Positions 20,075 to 30,749 are shown, counted from the first letter of the stretch. The stretch: DNA of 64,000 nt from Lineus longissimus (GCF_910592395.1 NC_088316.1:8682001-8746000); one strand, 5' to 3'. Notes: generated by a model from the sequence alone, not told the origin. Made by a program: numbers and translations.

Positions 20075-21116
20075 TGTAAGGTCGTGGACCTATTTGACCA
20101 TTCAGTTTATAAATAAGTAAGGGAGTATTACTAAATTTGGTTTGTGGCAACTTGCTACAGGGGTTAAAAAAGGAGTACGTCTGGTCGTATCACGCCATAT
20201 TATATGTTGGTCAGAGCCAAGTCCTGATTGGGTATTTTGGGGAAGAGGGGAGACGTATGGTTGGTTACCAAGGGTGGTGTGCTTGTTGTTGAAAAAAAGA
20301 GAGAGAGAGAGAATTGGCTTGGCCCTGAATAGACATTCACGATCATCCACAAAAAGAAGACTAAGAGATATATTTATTCACCATCATCACACAAAGTCGG
20401 CTGTGGATATTAGTTCTTATACTTCAACCCCACATAGACCTGGAAAGGGTAAGCCTTCCACAATCAAGAGATGGCATTGTAGCCTGATAGATATAGGCAA
20501 AGAGGTTGATGTAAGAGACGGCATCATGCCTCATGTCACAATCAAGAGACCGCATTGTAGCCCTGTAGGAGGAAATAGGGCAGTATCGCAAAATTTAAAC
20601 AAAACTAAACTAAAGGAAATGAAGCCGAGATTTGCACTGATCTACTTTAAGACTGTTATAGCTAAAGTAGTCGTGTTTTGTATCGAACTTAAGTTAATGA
20701 ACAGTAGGTTTGTGTTGACCCATTTTCATTACCAACTGACCTGCTTGGAGACGGTTAGAGCTAAAGGTATCATGTTTGATATCAAACTAAGAGTGTTGAA
20801 GTTTTTAGACCTACTAAACAACTTGAACACTGTTAGAGGAAGGCAGTCGCGTTAATGGTATCAAACGTAAGGTATTGAAAGATCAGTTTTGCGCTGGCCT
20901 GCTTAAGCACGGTTGGAGCAACGGTAGGCGTGTTTGTTATCAAACTAAAGGTATTGAAGAGTGGATGTGACTAAAGAACCCCTTAGCTACTCTATTCACT
21001 GCAGTTCAAATAAAACCTTCACAACTGTTATCCACCATAAAGACCATTTGTCTTTGCTTTATTCCATCTAGTCTGTCCGTATCTCCTTATCAACCATAAA
21101 CCTACATTCCGGTACA
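20075..21116 (+). repeat. 3' LTR of the endogenous retrovirus
   Basis: The LTR starts TGTAAGGTCGTGG immediately after the polypurine tract. A polyadenylation signal (AAATAAAA) lies near 21008-21015. The end is placed at 21116 because CCGGTACA there gives a TGTA...TACA terminal pair. This is an estimate, since no second LTR is present for comparison. The LTR contains an open frame of about 240 codons (20142-20855) without any protein signature, which I treat as fortuitous. Confidence 0.6.
20620..20975 (+). repeat. Imperfect tandem repeats inside the LTR
   Basis: About four diverged units of 80-105 bp occur. Each contains a phrase like ACGGTTAGAGCTAAAGGTAT followed by GTTTGATATCAAACTAAG or GTTATCAAACTAAAGGTATT. 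Repeats of this kind in LTRs often mark enhancer blocks; that role is inferred. Confidence 0.6.
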
Positions 21117-21345
21117 TTCGTATATACTAATCATTCCATCCTCTTGTCATTCATCTGATTCATTGCCATTCAATTCTGCCAGCTAATCAGGCCGTCGGGC
21201 CTCTAGTTGCATTATGGTCTGAAAATATCTGCATAAATTCTATTTTTATCGGCCTTTCTGTGATTGCCCTTTGCAAAAAACTTCAGCTGAAGACCATAAA
21301 TACTTCTGATTTGCCTGTAATGTTTACCTTTTTGCTATTTTTTAG

Positions 21346-21413
21346 ATGGCCGATTACAAATATCTGAAGGAAGAGAATGCTGTACTTAAGAAAGAACTGG
21401 AAACTATGAAATT
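21346..21413 (+). CDS. Short coiled-coil exon with splice sites at both edges (possible host gene)
   Basis: A pyrimidine-rich tract ending TTTTTTAG directly precedes ATGGCCGATTAC, and 68 bases later the strong donor GTAAGTA begins at 21414. Only one frame is open across the exon. It encodes MADYKYLKEENAVLKKELE and three more residues, with leucines and charged residues spaced as in a coiled coil. Two good splice sites, one open frame and protein-like composition make a real exon plausible, perhaps the first coding exon of a gene whose other exons lie elsewhere. I do not recognise the protein. Acceptor plus ATG could also be coincidence. Confidence 0.45.
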
Positions 21414-21959
21414 GTAAGTAATTGATGCAGAAGTCAGCAATGCTGTCATCCGTGCAAGGTCAAGTACTTCATTTGTTTTAATTTATTGTTTCAAAAATGA
21501 GTTGGGGATATTACTGGTTCGAATCTTGCAAAAGATCATCAATGAAGACCTTGCTAAATTTACGTTGTACTTCCGATCCTCGCACATGCATTGTTCACTA
21601 CAATCCTCCTCCAAGTTCCTTTGGTTAAAAAAGGACCCTTCAGACGCATCCAAGCTTTTGGGAAAAAGTGGCCATCGCAAGCATCAGATTCTCAGGTTTT
21701 CTAAAGAGAATTTGGATACATCTCTATAAATAAATCCTTGTCAGAAAGTTTGCCGATTGAAAGATACTTTGTTTTAAAAAGATTCAACATGGTATTCCTT
21801 GCTATACTATGTTTTGGACAATGCAAGAGAATGTGACATTCATGCTCAATGACTCTGATGTTGAAGGAATGACAGAAGTCACAAAATTGTTAATCGCCTT
21901 TCATATCTGCCAATCTCTAGTTTGTCTGTGACAGCTTAACCTGAGGCGAGTGAAAGCAA

Positions 21960-22289
21960 CTATTTGTCTTCTGCTTCTGCAGTAGCAATACACAGGTTCA
22001 ATAAACGGTCCACGTACGCTATTTGGTTAACAGTTTGATCGCTATTAATCCTGTGGAGATTTGTAATGTTCATATTATCATTGAACAAATATGAATTGGG
22101 AAGCGAGTTAAAGACAACATCTTCATCAGGAATAAAATCATGTCTGGCACCAATCCCAGTATTAAAATCTCCCTTTCCAAGACCTTTTAACAAATATAGC
22201 CAGGCCACCAGAACATTTTCTGGCTTTGATATGTTTTGGCCTGTTAACTTGAAAAGATACATAGCTATCAAGAGATATTGGCATTTAAC
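21960..22289 (-). CDS. Unidentified open frame, possible terminal exon on the minus strand
   Basis: The minus-strand frame is open from a possible acceptor (CTCAACAG|GTT, at 22290) to a stop at 21960-21962, about 109 codons. It starts VKCQYLLIAMYLFKLTG and ends LLNLCIATAEAEDK. Composition is protein-like, with a hydrophobic first third. I recognise no domain. It may be a host terminal exon, since no upstream ATG is needed, or the remnant of an unknown element. No partner exon is identified. Confidence 0.3.
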   Translation of the reverse strand, partial: VKCQYLLIAMYLFKLTGQNISKPENVLVAWLYLLKGLGKGDFNTGIGARHDFIPDEDVVFNSLPNSYLFNDNMNITNLHRINSDQTVNQIAYVDRLLNLCIATAEAEDK

Positions 22290-22335
22290 CTGTTGAGTAT
22301 GTCTCAGTTATGAGAAGAACTTCAAAGTGATTTAA

Positions 22336-23326
22336 CCCTTTCGGACCCAACACCTAACCGACCCATCTACCCAGGCCCAAAATGGGGATTTTTAGAGCTT
22401 TTTTCTGCTGGCCTGGTGTGTTGGTAATAAGAGAGATAGAAGAAAATGACTGCTTGGGTTTGATAGACAACTCAATGGAGAATATTTTGAATGCTAATGA
22501 ATATTTTGAATGATGACCTCATTAGCATATTCTCAAAACTGTCCGGAAGTGATTTTTTTACTTTGAAAATTCTTGGCTCTCTTAGTTTCAAGAACCACCA
22601 ACAAAAACTGCATGGAATAGGTAGGGGGTGGGTCATCTTCATTTTCACACATTTTTTTTTCAATTATCTTCGAAATTATGATTTTGGGGACATTTTTCTT
22701 ATTTTTGGGCGAAAACGTCAAAATCTGACAAAAACGACATAATTTCATATTTCAGCCAAAATAAAAGGTAAAAACCACCTCTTTTGTTATTATATCTTTA
22801 TTATAACTATTAGAACTTTGAAACTGTGATAAACAAATTGTTTATACCTGATATTTAGGTGAAAAAATACAAGATCACCCTGTTTTTGAATTTTTCACAC
22901 CCGCAACTGTGACATGTAAGATTGTATGATTTATGGTCCGAGTGGTCGAACTCCCAGTCCGAATCAATGTTTTCCCCATCTGAAAGCTCTATATCTTCAC
23001 CCCCCAGGTCTAAATCGGACTCGCTATCAACATCAACTTCGGTAGACAAATGTGCTTTCCGTTTTGCCGCCATATCGCCGCGCTGCTGCTCTACAATGCA
23101 TGGTGTACAAATGTCTACTAAGGTCGTATATTTCGGTGGGGAATCCCCAAAACCAGCGAGACTGGTTTCATTGATTGTAGACATTGGTTTGATAGGCAGT
23201 TGAAAGATGGCAGCACCGTAATTTGCTAGTTATCAACGATCTTCTGCATCAACCGCCCCACGGTTGCTCGGGTAATTGCGGTGGGGTCAAGATCAACTGT
23301 GTCATGGTTGCTCAGGTCCGAAAGGG
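22336..23326 (-). mobile_element. Short piggyBac element with perfect 12-bp TIRs and TTAA target duplication
   Basis: CCCTTTCGGACC at 22336-22347 and its inverse GGTCCGAAAGGG at 23315-23326 are flanked by TTAA on both sides (22332-22335 and 23327-23330). TTAA duplication with CCC-starting TIRs is the hallmark of piggyBac. The element is 991 bp, too short for a transposase of about 600 residues, but it keeps an acidic N-terminal-like ORF. It is an internally deleted derivative that would need a transposase in trans. Confidence 0.92.
22855..23184 (-). pseudogene. Remnant N-terminus of a piggyBac transposase
   Basis: The ORF begins about 140 bp inside the right end, as transposase ORFs of this family do. 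Its middle is strongly acidic (SESDLDLGGEDIELSDGEN), like the disordered N-terminus of piggyBac transposases. No DDE core follows; the element ends about 520 bp further on. Confidence 0.6.
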
Positions 23327-23389
23327 TTAAGAGTTACCCCTGTACTCAAAATATATAGGTTTCCTGTTATCGTTTTGGCATTCGGCCCC

Positions 23390-24330
23390 ATAACTCGAGA
23401 ACTGATTGAGTGACAGACCTGAAACTTATGTGGTGTAATGACCATGGGTAGGGGAGGTGCCCTATCGATTTTAGATCTGACCCAGAATCCAACATAGGTT
23501 ACAGTTTTCCCGAAAGTGTGTGACGTCAGGAAGTTCTCTTAATTGCAAATGACACCCATGACAAAATCGTTTTGAAGGCGATTTTCAAAGAATGACCAAA
23601 TGTTCTTATAGGTAAATCCAAAATACCGGTTTTCACGTGATGCACCATAGCCAATGCGAGAGAAAAATGCAAAAAAAAAGTAGTTTAGTCAGCTCATTTT
23701 TCGAAATAATTAGATTTTTGTCCAAAACAGGAAAACACATTAACTGGACAGTGCAACAGCTGATCACCCCGCCTACACACACACTCCAATCCAGTGAACA
23801 CCTACGCCGCCATCATTACGATAATGTCTTCATTCTTTATGACAATCTATTGAACAGTGCACCCGGTTTTTGAAACTTTGCTTGACATGTCCCAACTTTA
23901 CAGGTGCTAGATCAGTGCTAGATATAATAGGCAGTAGGAAATCCAACATTTTTTATCTTAGGGTTTGGAAGGCGGATGAATCCAAAGAAACTTTTTAATT
24001 CACCCCCAGGTCAGGCCACGTTTGCTTTCCGCATTGAGCACCATAACTCCAGAACTGAGTGAGTGACAGACCTGAAGCTTCTATGATGTGATGGCCTAGT
24101 GTAGAGGAGCTTCCCTATCGATTTGTGATCCGACACAAAATCCAATTCGGCTGCCAGTCTGCCATCTTTCTTCTCCACCCCACAACTTCAGAACCAGTGT
24201 GATTACTTGCTTATCCGTGACTCACTTTCGATAACATTTTTGGTTCACTGTAGGGGAGTCTCTACAACTTATATGGTGCAAAAGTTATTAGGTACGCTGG
24301 CTTCCAGCGTTGCTTATGGTTTGTACTGGA
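23390..24330 (+). repeat. Two diverged direct copies of a noncoding repeat
   Basis: 23390-23520 and 24048-24170 share CCATAACTC(G/C)AGAACTGA, then TGAGTGACAGACCTGAA and CCCTATCGATTT, in the same order and offset by about 658 bp. Parts of the same phrase set occur at 2440-3260. A GGTTCACTGTAGGGGAGTCT phrase near 24240 links this block to the family copy at 48940. Confidence 0.65.
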
Positions 24331-25010
24331 GCTTGCTGAAAGTAGTTCCAGCAAAATAGTTGCATTTTCATCCGAATTTGCTGCAGCTGGGCCAGAAAAT
24401 GTGCCAGGATACCAATATTTTGAACTCTTGTTTCGATACGATTATAGCTATTCACAGCAGAAAGACTAAACGCCCCATAATTGGCAGTAATTGGCAGATT
24501 TTAAGCTGGAAATTTTCGTCTGGTCAAAAGTGGCAAAACGGCCTCGATCCTACCTGTCTCTGTAATGTACTGAACGCGCTACACATAAGGCATTGCCCTA
24601 AGGCATTGCTAATGAGGCTGATAAAGTGATGGCCATTTTGCGAATGTTTATAGAGTGTGTACGTTCACGTCAAAACATAGTGCCAATCTAAATTTTTCAC
24701 AACTAGCAGTTAGAAAGTGGTATTTCCCTATATTTTGATTCTCAATGTCAACATGTCGTTTTGTGGGGTTATTTTGTCTAATTAGACCATATCCACAACT
24801 CCGTGGATATGGTCTATTGTTTTTACTGAGCCGATCGCCAGGACCCGAGGGATGTGGTTTTCGACACGTATCTCCGAAACTGCCGCACGGAACGACCTGA
24901 AATTTGGTTAGGTTACGTTTCATAACCTGCTAACGAACAACGTGTACTTTATTTTTGCAGCCGTTGCTTACTTTTTTAGTTTTCGGGTGATTTTTGATGA
25001 AAATCGCCGG
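24331..25010. other. No gene seen; contains one perfect hairpin
   Basis: The short open frames on both strands lack motifs. The only clear structure is a perfect inverted repeat, TAGACCATATCCAC at 24783-24796 and its inverse at 24803-24816, separated by six bases. Confidence 0.5.
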
Positions 25011-25117
25011 TTCTGAACCGTTCCGGTAATAGCACTGCCTCCCGCGTTTTTACCGATTAGGCAAGTTGCTCAACGTTGATCTGTCCCGACCTGAACAGGT
25101 GGGAGGATACCCGCTAC

Positions 25118-26030
25118 ATGGAAGAGCCAACAGACATTTCGTCTACGCATTCTAGACTGGGTGAGTGTGATTTTTTCGTGATTGTAATCGCCCTCAAATT
25201 TGTGTTGAAACACTGCATCAGACAAAATTAACTCATCAGAGGTCAAGAAAAGGATCTTAAGAATATATATTCGCTGTTAGTTTGGGTGATTATAGGGAGC
25301 ACGTCCATCTTTTGAGGCAAACTTGTCATCCGAAAGTTTCCAGATCCCCGCAATGGCGGATATACATTCATCAAAAAAATTACGAATTCGGGCAAGTTTC
25401 ATCAAACTGTGCGCCTTAAACACCTAAGAATGTCTCAAAATCACCCAGACTCTACACATGAGATATACCTTCACTGAAAATAATTGCTAAAACCTCGCTT
25501 AACGTGTCGCGAGTGCTGAAAGCAACAGTTTTGGAGATCGTTTTTCTGTACATCCTGCTCACTCCTGTAGAAATGTACAGTAAAGCACGTATACACGTGC
25601 AGTGTAAATGGACACAAGAATGTACACACCTTCTGAAAATATTGTCAGCAAAGGTGATAAGTGTTTGTTCTGAATTATGACAATGAAATTCATAGACTAT
25701 TAGCAGGTAGTCAGTGTCTGTTGGTCTGAATAATGAATGATAAAACTTCTGGTGAAGTTAAAATATTTCCTCGCTCTGTTTTACAGCCTGACGCAGTGAC
25801 GGGGATGATCAGCATCTGTTCTGTTCTGCGACCGCATCAGTCACGGATATAGGAGCCTTGACCACGAGGAGCTGATGAGGCAAAGTCGTATAACCATCTT
25901 AACCTTGACATCGGTGCAGTGCTGAATTTGCCGTCCGAAGACAAACCAGTATAATATTCCAGCCGTATTTCGTTCTTTTCACTGTAATACTTTTACTTCA
26001 AAAAGACTGAATAAATAAACCTACTGTGGC
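25118..26030 (+). ncRNA. Putative two-exon polyadenylated transcript, coding potential doubtful
   Basis: An exon end is suggested at 25160, where CTAGACTGG meets GTGAGTGT. A matching acceptor (CTGTTTTACAG) ends at 25786, and tandem AATAAA signals lie at 26010-26019. The first part contains an ATG at 25118 that would run into a stop (TGA) three bases into exon 2, giving a peptide of only about 15 residues. A noncoding transcript is therefore more likely than a protein. The true 5' end is unknown. All of this rests on sequence signals and needs expression data. Confidence 0.3.
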
Positions 26031-26395
26031 AGTTAGTTTAAAAAGATATTATTGCATTTTACGTTTTTACTCTTAGTGCTGATCGGTCATACCCCTTGGG
26101 CCTGGCCGTAACCTTGCATACTGGTTGTCTCGATGCCGTATGCTATGACCATGTATATATCTACTGGACTGGTTTGTTGCACCATGTCGAAGGAATTTTA
26201 TGTAGAGATCAAGACACTTCCCTCACATCACAATCTACACCTCAAAAGAATGGTTGTAAAAATCCTTGCCATGATTCCGGGTTGCCCCTATGTTGTGACC
26301 ATGCATGCATCAATGGCCTGGGATGTTGCAACCTACACTTCAAAGGAATGCGAAGTCTAAATCACATTTATTTTTTGTCCCCAGGTTGTGACTTT

Positions 26396-26971
26396 CCTAA
26401 CAGCAATTGCAGACCATATCCCTGGTGATAGTGTTTTGTCATCTTAAAAATGAGCACCAGGACAAAGCACCAAAAACCTGCCACTCAAGATCAGATCAGA
26501 AGTTACCTACGTGGTGCCAGTACCCACAAGTGCATGATTGACACCTAGATCATTTGAAGAAAAAATTGGCAGCAGAACCATGTGTGCATGGAGGGAGGTA
26601 TTATAATATGAATACTGTGGAGACGCAATGTATTATTGGTCGTCCCAACATTGGGAGCTTTCATCCCCACCAGCCATATCAGATGGCCAACTGGTTTCCC
26701 TCACTCGACCAGAAAACTCATCAAAAGATACGAAAGATGTTGAGATTCAGATTACATTTGCTTGTTGTCTGCTGGATTCTGACCATCCATATGCTGAGTT
26801 GTTGCAGTCACAGAACCATCGCTAATTCTAGTATTTATGATGCACCTACTGTCACAACCTAATTCAGGGTTATTTGCCTCTGATTTATCTGGTTATATCC
26901 TGGTGCAAACCTAATTTCTCAACATGACAAAATACTTTCACCAGGGATATGGTCTGCAATTTGCTGTTAGG
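26396..26971. mobile_element. Inverted-repeat element, 48-bp arms
   Basis: CCTAACAGCAATTGCAGACC and onward at 26396-26442 matches the inverse of 26924-26971 with about four differences. The 480-bp interior has no protein motif. No target duplication is visible, so the class is unknown; a MITE is likely. It ends 25 bp before the Copia LTR. Confidence 0.75.
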
Positions 26972-26996
26972 CGAATTGCCCAATACTAGTTGTTAC

Positions 26997-27177
26997 TGTT
27001 AAGATGTAAACTTTGTGTGTGTGATATTTATCAAATGCCTGTGTACTGAATTTTGTATTGTAAATGCCTGTGATCAGAATAGCGCACTGCGCATGCTCCA
27101 TGAATAAAAGGGAAGTCCTCTTCCTGATGTAACGAGATTTCCGGCTGACGTGTTTTTATTTCATCCCTATTTTATCA
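26997..27177 (+). repeat. Copia 5' LTR
   Basis: The LTR is 181 bp, starts TGTTAAG and ends ATCA, within the short size typical of Copia LTRs. It contains ATGAATAAAAGGG, a polyadenylation signal, near 27100. The right boundary is set by the TG...CA rule, because the other LTR is truncated and cannot confirm it. Confidence 0.75.
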
Positions 27178-27240
27178 GATTTTATCCGTCCAATCCTTGT
27201 GCTAAATATCCCCCGTCACCCCAAAGTGAACTCTGGTAAG

Positions 27241-28045
27241 ATGTCAACAGGTTGTGGGCGCCGTTATCGTCTTTGTTTTGACAGGGATGAGAGAAAGTAC
27301 GAACTTTGGGAAGTGAAGTTCCTGGCGTACATGAGAATCCAGAAACTCCATGACGCACTGGCAACAGAGGATTCGACGAAGGTGGAAAATTTCAATTCGA
27401 AAAATTCCGAGGCCTACTCTGAACTAGTTCAGGTTCTTGACAATAGAAGTTTGTCATTAATTATACGTAATGCACCGGATAACGGTAAAGCATCTTTGAG
27501 TATTCTGAGAAATCACTACCTTCCCAAGGGGAAACATCGTATAATAACACTGTACACAGAACTAACATCACTGGTGAAAGGTTCTGACGAGTCCATAACG
27601 GACTATTTGATACGTGCTGAAACTGCAGCTGCATTTTTGAAAGACTCTGGTGAGACTATAAGCGATGGTCTTGTGGTGTCAATGGTATTGAAAGGCTTGT
27701 GACGGTTTGTGACGGTTTGTTGTTTGTGACGGTTGTCACACAATGTGAAAAACCATTCACGTTTGCTGAATGAAAGTGTCGTTACGAAACCAAGAAGACA
27801 CAGAGAAGGTTACGCAATCTGCGTGAGGCAGTGGTGATAGTGCTGTTTCTTTGAACCGTGATAGTTCTGTGATGAAAGTTGGTACATATTCGAAAGTTCA
27901 TGGACGTGGTGATAAAGTCGAAAATGTCAGATTTCAAGGCACATGTTTAAAATGTCAAAAACGGGACACAAGATAGCTGATTGTCGTGTGAAGTTGTCGA
28001 ACTATTCGAACAGAATTAGTGCTGGTATGAACAACAACCGATGGT
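27241..28045 (+). pseudogene. Copia Gag with UBN2-like domain and zinc knuckle (frameshifted)
   Basis: ATG at 27241 starts a Copia-type Gag. It shows YELWEVKFLAYM in the position of the W-xxW-like entry of UBN2 domains, then LHDAL, NHYLPKGKHRIITLYTEL and LKGL before a stop at 27700. A short direct repeat (TGTGACGGTT, three times) lies at the break and may have caused it. The reading is shattered through 27940. A CX2C...GHKIADC zinc knuckle is then recognisable at 27941-27985, with a one-base shift between its halves. Gag forms the particle shell and the knuckle binds RNA. Confidence 0.8.
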
Positions 28046-28163
28046 GTGAAGTATGCAAAATGTCAACTCATGACACTCGTGTTAGTAGAAAGAAAAAGTT
28101 CAACAGTGCAAAATCTGTGTTGATGTAGGGTGTTCAGACACTAATGTTGATTGTAATGATTAC

Positions 28164-28496
28164 ATGTATGATGACATGCGTAACCATTTCTTTTTTTTGA
28201 GCATTGATGATGATTCTACTGACTCCTTTGCTTACAGTGTTAGTGGGTTGTTGGTGGATTGTGGTGCCACCACCCATATTGTGCGTGATGAGTCAAAGTT
28301 CACTGAATTTGATCTATCTTTTGGCCATCCGCGTCATTTTATTGAATTGGCTGATGGTAGTCGATCAAATGATCTCACATTGAAAAGAGGTGACGCACGT
28401 GTAGATTTGGTTGATTCATTGGGAAAGGTCCACTCAGGTATTTTGAAAGATGCTTTGTACATTCCATCATTTTCTCAAGATATATTTTCAGTTCAG
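28164..28496 (+). pseudogene. Copia aspartyl protease, cut by the Gypsy insertion
   Basis: The frame shows LLVDCGATTHIVRD, where relatives have DSGAT, so the second active-site residue is C in place of S. It continues with FIELADGSR and ALYIPSFSQDIFSVQ, the classic Copia protease C-terminus. At 28497 it enters the Gypsy LTR. The continuation (SAATENGACFEFGP) lies at 44635 onward, which proves the two halves belong together. Confidence 0.88.
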
Positions 28497-28774
28497 TGTC
28501 ATGTTGGGATCGTACATCATAAATGGAGCTGACGAATCACATTCTTTTATATAGTTTATTCACCACAAGAATCCTAACAGCGGTGCACTTCGCGGCAAAG
28601 GTTGGATGACCAGCAGGATAACTCCGAAACTCAAGGGAAACTCAAGACAGAGGTCCGCACACTTCTGATGGCTTGACCCAGTTTATACCTTGACCAGCAT
28701 CCTTCCACGTGGTCACGTGACGGAGGGTCCTAATGCTGAGGCTCCTCATGGAGGGGTCTAAACTATACATAACA
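28497..28774 (-). repeat. Gypsy 3' LTR
   Basis: In plus orientation it reads TGTCATGTTGGG ... CATAACA. It is 278 bp and matches the other LTR closely over the whole length. Confidence 0.95.
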
Positions 28775-28783
28775 TCCCCCTTG
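28775..28783 (-). promoter_or_regulatory. Gypsy polypurine tract
   Basis: On the minus strand AAGGGGGA directly precedes the 3' LTR start TGTTATG, as expected for plus-strand priming. Confidence 0.8.
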
Positions 28784-29502
28784 TTCAAATTACAGACTTG
28801 ATTAAGACAATAATAGTTTAGACTTAAAGCAAGAACAAGTTGTTTTAAAATCTTTGGAAGTGTTTATACATTCCGACCACTGAGGCATTCAAACTTCCAA
28901 AGCGTTTATACAAATAATCGGAAAGAGGGATACCGTGCTTGATAGTTTAAGTAAAAAAATTTAAGATGCTACGTACTCAAATTACCATTAAAAATTGGCC
29001 ATTTATTTTTAATAAAGTAATTATGATATTGTTATTCAGTAGTTGGAGCACATCTGTGTGTACTTTCGATCCTCATGTATGACCGAGCAAAGCTTTGTAT
29101 ACGCATAGGTATCAAGGCATTGGCTCATATGAATAAAAAATAGCATTTGCTCCGGAGTAGATGCTTCAAATAAAAGGAGCATTTGCTTGGAGCAAAAGAG
29201 AATGCTTCGTTTCCTAAGAATAAAGTGCACCTTTTACTCCAAACTCGTTGCTCCGAGAGTTGTAGCATTTGCTTCAAGGTCAATGCTCGATGTCACATTT
29301 CCTTTGAATGGGATATGTGGTCAGTGCGATATTTACGTTCATAATCGGTTACGCAGGTCTTCCACGCTGGCTAATTCTATTGTCATCGGAAGTTCATCAG
29401 GTTTGTCAGGTGACGTGGCCTGGGCATGAGACACTTCCCGACAGTTTTTGGACAGAAGACATCATTACTTTTTTGGTTTGTGCATCCGTCCGTGTGATAG
29501 TA

Positions 29503-29883
29503 ATGTCGGATTCTGATTCGGATGGAGATACGGGGAATGTGTTCGAACAGATGAAGTTTGTCCTACTCCTAAAGGAATATCCCGTATTGCTAACCAAGTC
29601 GCAGTTGCCGAAAGTGAAGGAACGAAAGAAAATTGCACTCAAAGCAGCCATGAAGATATTTAATGAGGAAACTGGTGTGAACCTAAACGAAACGAAGTTC
29701 TCTAAGAAAATTACGAACATGAAAACGAATGTGAAGGACAAGACAGACGTAACAAAAACGGGCAATCAGCCTATCGGCGTATTAAAAGACTGGGAGAAAC
29801 TTCTCCTCGAACTGTTACATTCCGAAACGAATCCGACCTTCAGCTGTATCAAAGGTAGGCTACGTTCCCTAATGAATGTATAA
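29503..29883 (+). CDS. Harbinger Myb/SANT-like DNA-binding protein, exon 1
   Basis: ATG at 29503 begins MSDSDSDGDTG, an acidic start, although the frame is open further upstream. The body LLLKEYPVLLTKSQLPKVKE, then KITNMKTNVKDKTDVTKTG and LKDWEKLLLELL fits the trihelix-like Myb domain of Harbinger partner proteins. The partner brings the nuclease to the nucleus and binds the transposon ends. The frame ends at 29883, but a donor-like AAGGTAGG near 29855 suggests it is spliced to the part at about 30210-30470. Confidence 0.8.
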   Translation: MSDSDSDGDTGNVFEQMKFVLLLKEYPVLLTKSQLPKVKERKKIALKAAMKIFNEETGVNLNETKFSKKITNMKTNVKDKTDVTKTGNQPIGVLKDWEKLLLELLHSETNPTFSCIKGRLRSLMNV

Positions 29884-30209
29884 CTGTAACAATTGATTTC
29901 ATGAATTTCACTCCACTTTGACCTAACTTAATTTCTGTATTTTCAGGAGATTGCATCTTATTATGATAGCTATATGAGAATGACTGGGGCACTTTGCTGT
30001 GATTGATAAGATCGATGGTATACATGTAGTAGGCCTGTGCAATCTCGTGAAAATACAGAAATGTCAGCCCCAGCGAAAAAAAATACCAGTAAAGCTCGAT
30101 TTCAAAAGAGTTCAGCTGCGCAAATGTTTTAAATGTACACATGTAACCAGGTAGCCACTGTTCTGTTTTCAGGCGGATAGTCAGTTTGCGTCCCCAAAAA
30201 GTGCCAGTC

Positions 30210-30473
30210 TACGAGCGATCTTCCTCCTCCTGATGCAGTTGCGAGCACCAGCTGTAGAAAAGGTCCGGGGAAAAGTAAAGTCGTGGAAGGTTCACCGCAA
30301 TCTGATGCTATATTGCCACCGCCTGGAAAGAAAAACAAAATGCTTCATCAAGAAACAGAAGAAACCAGACAACTTTCAAGCCAGTAGTTGCAGAGACTTG
30401 TCCTCCTTGAACAGTTGAAATTGGCGCGAATGCAGCAGCAACAAGTTGCGGCTAATTTGCCAGCTGACTATTA
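30210..30473 (+). pseudogene. Harbinger Myb-like protein, C-terminal exon with one stop
   Basis: In the frame containing SDLPPPDAVAS, the reading continues through HQETEETRQLSSQ, then a TAG near 30388, then LQRLVLLEQLKLARMQ and a final stop after PADY. The helical Gln/Leu-rich end is typical of this partner family, so the same protein clearly continues past the TAG. The exact intron acceptor is unresolved. If the TAG is real, the partner protein is truncated at its C-terminal helix. Confidence 0.6.
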
Positions 30474-30749
30474 AGAAGTAATTCACAAAGACCCGGTAAA
30501 ATGATTTTAAAATGCAGGACTGCCTTTTCTGCCGCAGAGTTGTGCTTTCAAAATGCAGTTGTTTCAGCAATTATTGCTACATGTACAACCTTGCTTTATG
30601 TATAATAGTTGTCTGATGAATTAAAATCTGGGCGTGAAAAATGATATTTCGTAAGCGTTGTGTATTATGTTTACATGAAAGACTAATTTGTTGCCATCAG
30701 AATTGTGAAAAAACAGCCCCTTTCTAAGGCCCCCTGTACCTATACATAC

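Larger units (their letters stand above)
5101..21116 (+). mobile_element. Ty3/Gypsy endogenous retrovirus (5'-truncated, interrupted), with chromodomain and F-type envelope
   Basis: Reading left to right, the recognisable modules are: an acidic repeat and membrane region, aspartyl protease, RT, RNase H, zinc-binding and catalytic integrase, chromodomain, an envelope of the baculovirus/errantivirus F type, an envelope tail, a polypurine tract at 20063-20072 and a 3' LTR starting TGTAAGG at 20075. No 5' LTR, primer-binding site or gag capsid is present, because the left edge at about 5100 joins a piggyBac fragment. Foreign DNA at 11892-18229 splits the envelope. Without it, about 9.7 kb remains. 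Stops and frameshifts in pol and env show the copy is dead. The combination of chromodomain and envelope within one Gypsy element is unusual. Confidence 0.85.

Noticed and set aside
20142-20855. 237-codon open frame inside the retroviral LTR
   Set aside because: It lies across the diverged LTR tandem repeats, has no recognisable domain and begins inside U3. Open by chance is more likely than an LTR-encoded protein.
26096-26428. 110-codon frame with many cysteines
   Set aside because: The DNA is an imperfect duplication with GACCATG and TTGCA phrases and part of the frame lies in the inverted-repeat arm. Cys pattern does not fit a known domain.
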